64,000 nt of DNA, from assembly GCA_013396525.1 (NCBI GenBank), contig VWYX01001159.1, positions 70,045 through 134,044 on the forward strand, written 5' to 3'. The notes below the pieces were generated by a model that worked only from the letters and a program-made list of their open reading frames with translations, ran no database searches and was not told the DNA's origin. This DNA is from Chaetorhynchus papuensis. Its lineage: Eukaryota; Chordata; Aves; Passeriformes; Rhipiduridae. A program made the position numbers and the translations under genes. Below, one piece after another: positions 11,766-22,300 of the stretch (its first letter is position 1; each line of letters starts with the position of its first letter).

Positions 11766-14348
11766 GTATGGCCCTACGAACTCTCCAACTTTTTACTATG
11801 GGGGGAAAAATGTAGTAGACAATAATGATGATGTGAAAGAAATACATATAACAGATATGATGGATACATATAAATATAATTATAATATAAATTAACACCT
11901 TTGCCTCTTTAGCACTTAGAATTTTCTGTCTTCACAATAATATCATTAGATATGAACAGCTTCAATCCACTTCTTCCCTTTCAATTCCTCAGCACGTCAA
12001 AAAGTTTTCATTATGTTCGATTAATCTGAGCGATTTCGAGTGCTTGTTTTCTTTATTGTTTTAAAGACTTTCTGCCAGGACACCTCTGCCATTGGACATC
12101 CTGGCAGTGGCCACTGCTGGTGGATGGACCTCTTTAATCATCGAAGTTTAGCATCTCACAGTGATCAGCATTATCCTCCTGTCAACCCCATGACACTGGG
12201 CAAGATCAATGCCCCTTTCCTGCTGGCCTCTGCTCCTGCACTGCTCTTGATTTATTGTGTCTGGAGCTTGGCAAGGGGGTGCAGAAGGCTTTTAATCAAT
12301 CAGAGGTTGGGGATGGAGTGTCCTCACTCTACAATGCGCTGCTGGTCTATAAAACCGCGTGTGCCAAGCACCAGAGGAATTTCAGCTGCCAAAGGCAGAA
12401 AAAAGAAAAGCTTCCTGGGTCAAAAAACAACAGAACATGTTATTCATGGTTAAACTGCAGAACCCCACAGAATGGGGAAGCTGTTGGTGGGGCAGTGTTT
12501 GGTGTTTGATTTTGCAGCTCCTAAAATGCCAAGGCGCAGCAGAAGTGTGGATTGCACCCATGGTGTGGTTTATGTCACAGGTTTTATAAAGCGACCCCGT
12601 TCCCAAAGTTTTCCAAGCCCACAGTATGGCAGCAGCTTCAGAAGGAGGCATATAAAGGTGACATAAGAATGAGTAGGTTTAATACACTTTTAGAATTATA
12701 ATCAATGTTAATTATAATGAAATTCTGGTTATATAATGCAATAATGTTAATTCTGGGTGTTTTATAATCCAGTAGAAATAGGTAAAACATCCCAGCTGCT
12801 TCTTATACTTTTCTCAGGAAGCATTTGAAAACTGAATAGATTGTTCTAGGGTGCACCACAGGAATGTGGAATACCTTGGTAATTTCAAACATATTTTGGA
12901 GTATTTAATGCTTTCCTTCTGATGAGTTTTTGATTCTTACAGACCAGGTTGGAGTTTTGTTGTGACTTATAAACTGCCCATTTCCTTCAGACTTTTCTAA
13001 AATATGGGAAGAGGCTAATTTCATATTAAAAAACTGGAGCTGTAGATAGTAATTACCAAAGGGAAGCATCTACATTTCAGAGCTAATCTTTATTCAGTAC
13101 GTGACTTTGTTGGAGTTACTACAGAGTTCTCAACACCTTCCTAAGTTTCTTCAGTCTTTACAGCTTGACCCTACTAACTTTTTATTTCTTTCAGGATGCT
13201 TCCCATTGTAATTGATGTGTCTAGGCCTTGGTCTTCATTAGATGTGTAACAGACAACTGTCCAAACACAAGGAAAACCAGAAGGTGTGATTCATTTTGAT
13301 TCAACTCCTCCTCCTCCCCGCCTTAAGACATTGGCTGCGTTTAAAAACTCAGCAGGGTATACAAGAAACAAAGTCAAACTTGACAATGCAACTGCATCTC
13401 GGATGCTTAATGATACCTCTCTGCTCCCTGCCAACATTGTCAGCTTTAACAGAAATGGTTTTTATGTAAATGAACAGTAAATTATTTTAAAAGAAGATTC
13501 TAGACTAAACTTTTGCCCCAGTATGGTGAGCAAAATGAAGCTCAGTGTTACAGCCATTAGAGATGTTCACGGGAAAAGGAACTTTCTTAAACAAATCAAT
13601 CTTTTCTGAAGTTTTTAGAGGATGATGAAAAACCTTTAACCATAAAAAACTTTGAAACAAACCTTGGAAAAGAGCACTCACAACATCTGTGTACAGGACA
13701 AGATGCAGGGAAAACAATTAAGACAAGGAGCCCACGTATAAGGGAGAAAATATTTGATCCACTTGAATTTGCCTTTTGTGCTGACTCAGCTGTGAGTGCC
13801 AGGGGTTCTCATGGAACTCAGGGATTGGGATTCTCTCTTAGCATAGAAATCTGGGGATAAACACCTGCAACTGAGCTTGATCTCTGAACTCCCTTTCTAA
13901 TCAGCAGACAGAAACAGGTCTTTCTTGGAAGCCATTTAGATCACCCATTTATATCTCCAACATCTGAATCGTGCAAGTGCCTGTTTCTCCGTCCATTAGC
14001 AAAAGGAATATGGGTGAGTAGGCAGCAGGATCTTGTCTAAACCTGAGTGCACAACGTGCACCACTCTGATGCTAAACAAACCCATGAGGGGAATTTTCAA
14101 CAATTGAAAAACTTTTGAGAATAAAAGGATAACTCAAATTCCATTCCAGTTCTTCTCCAGATAGGCAGGGTTTGTTAGAAAAGTTTTATTCCCTCCTGTC
14201 CCATCAACAGAAAAGTTCTTACTGTCATTAAAGTCCCTTTGCAGAAAGGTTGATCATCATAATTGCATTTCTGAATGAAGAGGGGATCCATCTATAATTT
14301 GAAAAAGTGCAGAAACAACTGGAAAGAGACTAGAGTAAAAAAAAAGGC
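11766..14348. other. unique region with a GC-richer island at 12.0-12.7 kb
   Basis: No repeat family was recognised. 12040-12660 is richer in G+C than its surroundings and has several overlapping open frames on both strands (up to 137 codons at 12040-12453). None has a recognisable motif. A TATAAAA sits at 12348-12354 between ORFs. 13286-13480 is a 64-codon frame with no recognised domain. Confidence 0.4.
13779..13790. promoter_or_regulatory. MARE/AP-1-like motif
   Basis: TGCTGACTCAGC matches 12 of the 13 bases of the T-MARE consensus (TGCTGACTCAGCA), the binding site of MAF-family dimers, and includes the AP-1 core TGACTCA. A single motif of this length can occur by chance in 64 kb. No adjacent gene supports a role. 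Confidence 0.35.
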
Positions 14349-14540
14349 GAGATTTTGACTACATATTAGGGAGACATTCTTGCCTATGAGGGTGATGAGT
14401 CCATGGTACAGGGTGCCCAGAGCAGCTGTGGCTGCCCCATCCCTGGAAGTGTCCAAGGCCAGGTTGGATGGGGCTTGGAGCAGTCTGGGATAGTGGAAGG
14501 TGTCCCTGCCCATGGCAGGGGGGTGGAACGAGGTCACCTT
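14349..14540 (+). mobile_element. CR1 LINE fragment, 3' end lost
   Basis: The plus strand shows TATTAGGGAGACATTCTTGC, GTACAGGGTGCCCAGAGC, GCTGTGGCTGCCCCATCC, CTGGAAGTGTCCAAGGCC and TGTCCCTGCCCATGGCAG in the normal CR1 3'-UTR order. The copy breaks off after GGGGGGTGGAACGAGGT, before the tail octamers. It is therefore truncated at both ends. Confidence 0.92.
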
Positions 14541-15239
14541 GTTTGTGAATGGGTGGAACCAGTTAAACTACTGCAGCAGTCAGCTAAAAAGCAGAAAAAC
14601 TTAAATATTGTGCTCTGTGCCCTGCATGAAGAGCCAGGATGTGGGGTACTTGTCACCACTGTGCAAAGCCATTCCCCAGCATGCTGACCCTGCAAGATCA
14701 CCAGGGATTGCACATGGTGGGTTGGACTCTGCTGACAGCTACAGGGAGTTTGGCTGTCGAGCAGCTCTGTAGCTTCACTTGCAGATAATTCCAGCACAAG
14801 CTGCTGTCCATCCTGATCTCCAGGTGCAGTAGCTCAAATGCACACTGTGCTTACAGTGGGGTTTCTCACAGGTGGTTGCTCCTTTGTGCTTTGGTTGGCA
14901 GCCCTGGACCAGCCTGGATGTTTCTATCTATGTGTCTGTCCATTGCTAGATGCAGCAATCCTCCGAGGGACTCTTAAGATGCCTTCTGCAAGTGACAATG
15001 ATGGATAAATAAACCCAGGAAATTTAATATAAGCAGTTAAATGAAATGAAAAGAGGCTTAATGTGATGAGATAAACTAGGAGGCACAGAGGTGGAGTCGG
15101 TGAACAATGTGCTGTTCTCAAAATGCCCACTGTTGGATTTGATCACACAGGCAAAAAGAAAGAGCTGCTTGATCTTTTTGTTGAGCTCCTTCAGAAGAAG
15201 CTTTAGGAGGTTTTTTACACATTGCAATGCAGAGTAAAA
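14541..15239. other. unique spacer between two CR1 fragments
   Basis: About 700 bases with moderate G+C and no recognised repeat or exon. Small frames on both strands overlap one another. Confidence 0.4.
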
Positions 15240-15450
15240 ATCACAGAATAGAATCATGAATTGTTTGGGTCGGAAGGAACATTGAAGACCACATAGTTCC
15301 ACCTCCCTGCCATGGTTACTCAGAGCCCTGTCCACCCTGGCCTTGGACACTTCCAGGGATCCAGGGGCAGCCACAGCTTCTCTGGGCACCCTGTGCCAGG
15401 GCCTCACCACCCTCACAGCAAAGAGCTTCCTCCTAATATCTAATTTCCTA
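15240..15450 (-). mobile_element. CR1 LINE 3'-end fragment
   Basis: The plus strand runs TCACAGAATAGAATCATGAA, TTGTTTGGGTCGGAAGGAAC, CTCCCTGCCATGG, CCTTGGACACTTCCAGGGAT, CCACAGCTTCTCTGGGCACC and TTCCTCCTAATATCTAATTT. It is a minus-strand CR1 3' end. A small deletion removed the block between GCCATGG and the CAGAGCCC segment. The 130-codon frame at 15024-15416 runs through it and is not a gene. Confidence 0.93.
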
Positions 15451-18400
15451 ATAAAAGAAACTGAAGTGGTTCATATTTAATACTTCTTAAGTTTAGTGAA
15501 AGGAAATAATTTGGATGCCATGAAAACTCTGTTGCTATGGTCTCTGTAAAAACAGACCACCAAAATGTTTCTGTGGGCTTAAATGAGGAAAATCTTTGGA
15601 GGAAGTGATAATGTAACTAATTCACAGTGTGAGAAGAACACAATAACTCTGTGCCACCTCTGAAATAACCTTGTTTTACTGCTGACAGAAGAGAAGATTT
15701 GGCAAAAACTAGTAAGAGAGGAGCAAGTTCCATTGTCACTAATATAGGAAAGATACTCAGAGAGTCAGATGCCTTCTGAACTACATTCTTGATAGTGTTG
15801 AAATTACTCCTCAGTGTAAAGTTTTTGCTATGTACAACTGTGCAGTAGGTCTACCTGTCACAGAGGTAAAAATTAATGGTAAATACAGCTATACGTGTCA
15901 GACACAGTTAGTTTTACACAGCAGCTGTATTCACAATATTAACTGTGAATACAGCCCAGGATACTGATCAGTACTTCTGGTGAGTAGAAGGCTACTTGTC
16001 CTAAAAGCACTGCTCATCACCAGCCAAAACCAGTTTTCCCTAATGAGTGACATAAAAGATAAATTAATGGAACCTGCAAACCTTATTTCTTCCCATCCAC
16101 ACCTCTTTTTCAGGAGGAAGGAAGAATTACACTCAGCACCAAGTGGCTCTAGACCAGCACCACAGAGAGGCTAGGACAGTGAATAAAATGAAAAGTTTAT
16201 CAGTGCAACACTTCTGGCAGCAATTTCTCTGAAGTCCAGGATCTTCATCTTTGATCTGTTACAGTGCCCTTCTGGCCTGGTTGTAATTTGGGTGCAATGT
16301 ATCTGAACCACTAAATAACTACAAATTCTAAAAAAAAATAAAAAAATCCGTATTAAAAATACTTTTTAATGTGTGCTGCTCGCAATTAACAATTTATTCA
16401 CATGATTTCTCTGTAAAATGCCCAGGGATGTCTAATCAGTCAACTCGATTTGAACAGGGGGTTCCCTTGCTCTACCTCTTCACATATTTCTGAACTGGAG
16501 CTAACATCGCATAAGTCACGTTCTGAAAGAAACAAACTCTTTTCAGCCAGCTTATTTTTGCAGCTATGGCCACATTTAAAAGTGCTTAATGGTGGTGTAA
16601 TCTACCAGGAATGCTTTATCACTTGTACTGGTCACACAACAGTTGAAATAAAAATTGATGTTTCTCCTAATATCCTGGTTATTTTTATAAAACAGGGAAG
16701 AGGAAAGCACTCAATTCTAAATAGTATTGAAATGAAAGATTTAGTTCTTTCTTGATGCTTTTTCTTGATGCCCCTTCCATTCCTAGGGAATATCACTTCT
16801 CCATTTAATTTTGCTTGTTCCATTAGCATAAGTTGTTCCTCAAGGCTTCCTTCTTTCTTCAGAGCTTTTTTCCTTCTGTCAGATGATCTGACTTAATTCA
16901 GATTTCCACAGGAGCTGTGCTGTTTTCCCTCCAGAGGCCATTGATCCTGCATGCATGAGCAATAAGTGGTTCCTTCCATGAGCAGGGCAGTAGATTCATA
17001 GGCTTTAAGGACAAAAGAAGCCATTTTGCTAAACAAATCTGTATTATTGTACAGTGCACATCTTTTTTACCTGTCTTGGTCTTTCACTGTGCTGCTCTCT
17101 ATATTCTGCGGCCTTCTACTTCAGCCTTCTAAATCAATTCTTCTACTTTGCCCGTTTTCCCCACTTACTGTGTGGGAACCAGAGACTCTTAAATTTGGTT
17201 GGACAATGAAAACAAATAGTCTGAACTTTATAATGATACCACCAGCACCTACCAGTTTCAAAGCTGAATGTTTTAGTAATTTTGAACTCTATGGTCATTT
17301 CTTTCACATGAATTTCCAAATATTATGCTTTCAAAAAGCTGCTTTGTCCAGCCAGTAAATTCTCCCCACCATTCTTTTAGTACATCTACTATCAGGGCAA
17401 GTGCCTCTACTTTCCAAATGTTTATTTCTACATCCCTGCATATTTAGTACATCTGTAAAAATACAGAATGGGAAAATGTCTTTGAAAACCCTCATGATTT
17501 CCAGCCACTCATGCTCTTTGCTACTGACAACAATCACATTTTTTAAATATTTATTCCAAAGAAATGTGAGTGTTGTGTTTTGTTTAGTGGTTGTGGTTTG
17601 TGTTTTCTGTTGTTTTGCTGCTTATTTATAAAGGAGATATGGGAATTCTTGATTCAACTGTGTATAGAATAAAACATCAAACAATAAGTTAAAAACTTGT
17701 GGACAAAAAAGAATAAAAGTAGAGGAAAACAGAGTATGTGGTACTTAATGGAAAAACAAAGAGTGGAGGAAAGCAGGAACAAGAATTTGAAATATTAAGA
17801 ATAAATCTGGAAAAAAGATATCATATAAGAAGCACAAATTATGAAAGAAATTGAGAATGTGTGTAAGGAATAAGGAATCACTCGCAATCAAATCTCAAAA
17901 TACAGGACCCGTTAAAAAAAAAACAAAGAAAAAAATAATTACTTTTCTTGCCCCCGTATTTTATGTTCAGAGCATTCCCATCTTGAATCGTAGTGGCCAA
18001 AAATATGGTAGGGTTCATGAAGTGGTGGTTGAAAACAAGGAAAGTTGGGTAAGTTCAGTCTTACAGTGATCCTAATGTAACCTCTGGCCAGAAGGATCCT
18101 AAATCAGCAAGTAACAATAAGTGAGACAGTATCAAGAACAAACCACTAACCCTATTTCTAATATTAATTCCATGGACACCTAAAGCTGAGTCTGTTACTA
18201 GATCTGAAAAGTATTTCTGACACCTTTGGTCATAAATACAGTATGTTAGAAAACTTCATGGATTACTTAGCACAGAGATTCCAGTGCATTTCCTGAACCA
18301 ATCACTCCAAACCCTGGGGTTTAAAGTGCCAGAATTATATAAATGGGCATGTTAATTTAATGAGCATAGCCCGAGAATAAAGTGGGACCAAAATCTGTTG

Positions 18401-19013
18401 GAGGCATAATTTGTGGATTCGGTTATGACTGATGCAAATTTTATTTCCATGTGGCTTCCTGGAGAAGCATCCAGCCAGCTCTTCAAAGAATTAATTAAAT
18501 CAGAACTCAGTATCAAACCAACATCTTAGCCACTGGACATTTCTTCCTTTATAGAAAGAGCTTTAGGGAAAGTAGAATAAATAGCCTCCTGGAGAGACCA
18601 GACCTCTCTCCAGCATCAAAGTGATGTACAGCTGCAAACTAATTAGGCTGAAAAGTTCCCATATGTCTAGCCCAAAAGAATTCACTCCAGTAGCTAAACA
18701 AATCCATTGACTTAAAAACTCCCAGGATCTTAACTTGAAAGCATCCACACCTAGGGATCTCTTAAAACATATTAAACCAGCGGTCTTTAAACTCTGCACA
18801 TCACTTCCAAATGTCACCATTTTTCTGCAAGCTGCAAGTACTTCAGCTGGAGTTCAGCTGCCCAAATGCCCCACGCCTGCCTGCAGCCAGCCAAACACAA
18901 ATGAGGCTCAAACCTCACTTGACTCCATGGTTATTCTGCACAGATACCACCAAAGCAGGTGAAGATGACCCAGTAGATTTATCCCAGATATTCCAAGTAA
19001 CTTAATGCCTCAG
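15451..19013. other. unique AT-rich region
   Basis: About 3.5 kb with no repeat family. ORFs at 16450-16755 and 17026-17358 (101 and 110 codons, plus) were read for motifs and match nothing I know. The second is hydrophobic at its start but has no coherent fold. A hairpin at 15924-15955 is listed separately. Confidence 0.4.
15924..15955. repeat. Hairpin: 12 bp perfect stem, 8 nt loop
   Basis: GCTGTATTCACA (15924-15935) and TGTGAATACAGC (15944-15955) are exact reverse complements with loop ATATTAAC. A further copy of the arm core, ATACAGCT, occurs about 40 bases upstream (15883-15890). This is a strong local foldback. It lacks the roughly 22 bp imperfect duplex expected of a microRNA precursor. 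Confidence 0.9.
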
Positions 19014-19107
19014 TGTCATGGCCCATGGACAAGGGGCACGATGTTTGTTATAAATTCTCCTAAGACTGAACAAAAACTCCAGCCCAGTGCCAGGGAACTC
19101 TTATGCT

Positions 19108-19113
19108 TTTATT
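19108..19113 (-). promoter_or_regulatory. LTR polyadenylation signal AATAAA
   Basis: TTTATT on the plus strand is AATAAA on the minus strand, placed in the 3' third of the solo LTR, as expected for its R region. It could terminate minus-strand transcripts crossing the region. Confidence 0.5.
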
Positions 19114-19149
19114 AAAAAGTTTTCTTAACTCCAGGAACCGGCCCACTAT

Positions 19150-19168
19150 TTAGTCTCAAGGAGACTAA
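19150..19168. repeat. 8 bp inverted repeat inside the solo LTR
   Basis: TTAGTCTC, AAG, GAGACTAA: a perfect 8 bp stem with a 3-base loop. It lies upstream of the polyadenylation signal in the LTR's minus-strand sense. Confidence 0.75.
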
Positions 19169-19388
19169 GACAACAAGACCTGGCCAACAAGACCTTAATT
19201 TTACAAGAACTTCATCAAGTTCCCCACTCCTCGCTACAAACTTCCCAAAGAATATGGCTAGCAAGCCCTTAATCTTCCACAACACACTTCCACAGGGTAC
19301 CCAAAGTTACTTCTAACCACAATTTTCCTGGTGCAACTGTCAGAATTCTTGAGACAAAACTTTCTTGTGCCTGGTCCTCCACACTCAG

Positions 19389-22300
19389 CACATTTTCCTT
19401 GCCTTTCAGCAGCAGCAGAGGCACAACCAAAGGGGTTCAATTTACAAACTCACTTTTCTTGGTCTGACCGTGAGGGTTGGCATTCAGCTCTTGAGGCCTC
19501 TCAATTATTCTTTCAAAAAGGAAAATCCACACTTCAGCTGCCTTTAGAAAGTGCTGATGGAGGAAATGATTGCTTTTATGGAGTGAAATCCACAATCATG
19601 CACACTGAGATTCTAGAAAAGTATTGCTTATTTTGATCCACGACTTCTTGGGCCAACAGAGAGGTAAGTTATGTCATGCTGGTGTTTTACATGTGGAAAT
19701 AATACAGCTACTTGTCCTTTTATCACCCAAAACATCTGGGGGAAAAAAAAGTGGTCTTGTTGAAAACTTAACTTCCAAATGAAAGTACATACGAAGATAT
19801 TACTTTGAGCACTTTAAATGGCTTAGATTTCAAATAACCTTTCAAAATCAAAAATTTTGCCTGAATTAAGCTGATTTTTTATTTAATTTCTTATTTGCTA
19901 AACCAGGTCTGATATAAAATTGGAAGAAAGAAAAGTGTAAGGTGAGTGGGGTTTGCTTCTTTCCCTTCAGTCTTTGGTTTCTGCATTGTTTTTCTGAGGG
20001 TGGGCAGAGAAGAGTTGGAAAAGTCTGTGACTTCTAAACAGAATAAAATGGAAAACTAAGATATTGTGAAAGACTCGGGAGGATGGATGTCAATGGGAAA
20101 GAAATTAATATAGTAAAAATTCATTGTATTATAGTCCAAGGCCCATAAAGAGAAAAGTACCTGGTTGCTCAGTAGCTGGAAAAATAGAGGCATTGAGCTG
20201 CTTCCTTTGGCTAAAGGTGCTGTTCCAGTGACTCTGATTTAATTTGTTAAAGAGTTCCCACACCTGTTGGATTCATTCTGGGACACACAGGTCCTTCCTC
20301 TGCAGACACGGGTGACACACAGCTCCCGTGGCTCCCAGTGATTCAGTCAATTTCTCTGCATGAAACACAACTAACACAGCACAAGGGCCCTGGAAGCCTC
20401 TGCAAGAGCCATCCATAAAGGTTTATTCTCATTTATAGTGCACTCAGCTTTAGCAACCAGCAGGATGGGTATGGTGGAGGAAGGAAGCAGCCCAGCAACA
20501 CACCCAGGCAGAAAACAATAATGAGTCCCCTTCCTCTCTCATTATTGCTCACACAGGAAAAACATTCCTTTTGCTCTAACTTGCCCTTGGAGTGATGGGG
20601 AATGTGCTGAAGCAGTCCTATGGTAGCTTAATTACTTATCACAAATCTTTTAAATGAGTTTATACTCATTAATGTGGCATCTGGGAAATGGGCATTAAAC
20701 CATCAATGACCTTTTTGCTAATCAAAGGCCCCAGAGCTTGTTATTTGGAGGGTACTTCTCAAAGAGAGCTTTACCTCCGCATCAGGCTAATCAGAGCAGT
20801 TTTTCTTCCTGAGTTTGAAACTACTAGAAATGAGCATGAGGGGCTTTATCTAGAAGATGGTCAGGCAGAAAGGCAGTGCTGTTCTTTATTCTGCTGGTGT
20901 GTTTTGCCATAGGTGACCCCTCCCTATGAAATTTCGCTGTATCTGTCCTGCCATTCAGGAAGCAACTGCAACAGGCGGGTGACAGGAATAGCGATACTGT
21001 AGAGGAATTGGGCACAAAATTCAGTTCAGTGTGTCTGCTGAGGTGTGCAGGCAGGCTTGTGAGTGGTGCTGAGCCGCTGGGTTATCAGTCACAGCTCTGT
21101 CCCAGCTAGCTCAGGTGTGCCTGAACCTGGCACTGCATCACAGACCTCAGTTGTGCTGGCCTGGCTTGGGTCACAGTCTATTTAAACAATCACAACCCAT
21201 CAGGTTCTGCAGTTTATCCGTTCTTGATTTGCCACGGCATTTACTTCAAGAATCTCTCCTGTGACAAAATGAATGTATTTTGTTTAGTTCTCTAATAATT
21301 TCTAATAAATATGAAGGAGACCCCAGCGCCCTGCAGCAACCTCTGGAGGGCACTGCTTAAAACAGAAGGAAAAGAATTCCTGGGCAGCCAAGCCACTGTT
21401 AGATCCAAGTTTTCCTGTGATTCCTGTACAGCCTCCTTTCAGATTGCTCAGTAAATTAGGTAAGGAAACCAGTCTCTTTTTGTAACCATTTCTGTGCTGT
21501 CAGGACAAGTGTTCACAGACAGGTAGGATCGGTGTTGAGACATCCAGCTTCCTCTTCCCTTACATTCACACAAGCTTGCAAAATGTACACAAACTTGTAA
21601 ACTCAGTGACAACGTCAAGCAAATAAACTGGGTTTTTTCTCAGGGTGAATATAAAAATGGAAAGGGGAAACTCTGCTGGGAAACAGTCTCATTTCTAACC
21701 ATTCATCACCAGCTTAAACTTGCTTCGTGCACTGAAAGAAACTACTTAAAAATTTGAACAAGTTTATGCTAATGGCAGTGGTACAGGATTTATGTCCTGG
21801 CGTCTTTCTCCTGAGATGGACCAGGCACAGGTGAGCCCTCACTAGCTCAGCCTTCAGCTGTAAGCACGATTCTCCTGATTTATTTCAGGATATTGAGACA
21901 CAGTATCCATCATTTGTGTTAGCCTTAGGGCCAATTTTATGCTTCATGGCACTGATGGTGTCAGGTTGAAGAGTATGTTGGTGACTTGAAATCCAGATAT
22001 CAGGAATGGGATTAATCTGAGTGAAAACAGACATTCCTGGTGTAGATAACTGCACTGTATCTTGTTGTCCTTCACTCCCTTGATAGTCAACAGAGGAGGA
22101 GGAGACACTAACAGTGCAATATATCTTGTGCTAGAACAGGCATCTAAACCTGGGCAGATAAATTACACTTTAAAATGTTTCTTTTTCACACTGGAGGCTG
22201 AGGCAGCTCAGGTGGACAAGTGAAAATACCGAGACAGGTGATAAGGGTCTCAACCCTGGAGTGCATTCGGTGCTTCTTGCAGAACAGCATTTTTTCCACA

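Larger units (their letters stand above)
19014..19383 (-). mobile_element. Solo LTR of an endogenous retrovirus, with 5 bp TSD
   Basis: The segment begins TGTCATGGCCCATGG and ends CCTCCACA, giving the TG...CA termini of a retroviral LTR about 370 bp long. It is flanked on both sides by the same five bases, CTCAG (19009-19013 and 19384-19388), as expected for a target-site duplication. On the minus strand an AATAAA polyadenylation signal lies about 95-100 bases before the 3' end, which sets the orientation. No retroviral coding sequence remains, so it is a recombined solo LTR. I cannot name the family; 5 bp duplications are typical of ERVL and some other groups. Confidence 0.65.

Noticed and set aside
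11614..11898. ORFs encoding FI/YK dipeptide repeats
   Set aside because: Translation of the ATAAAT hexamer array; no unique protein sequence.
12040..12453. 137-codon ORF as a gene
   Set aside because: No domain; overlapping frames on both strands in a GC-richer patch.
19331..19669. Possible exon ending at a perfect AGGTAAGT donor
   Set aside because: Its start overlaps the solo LTR, the frame stops before the donor, and many donor-like sites occur by chance in 64 kb.
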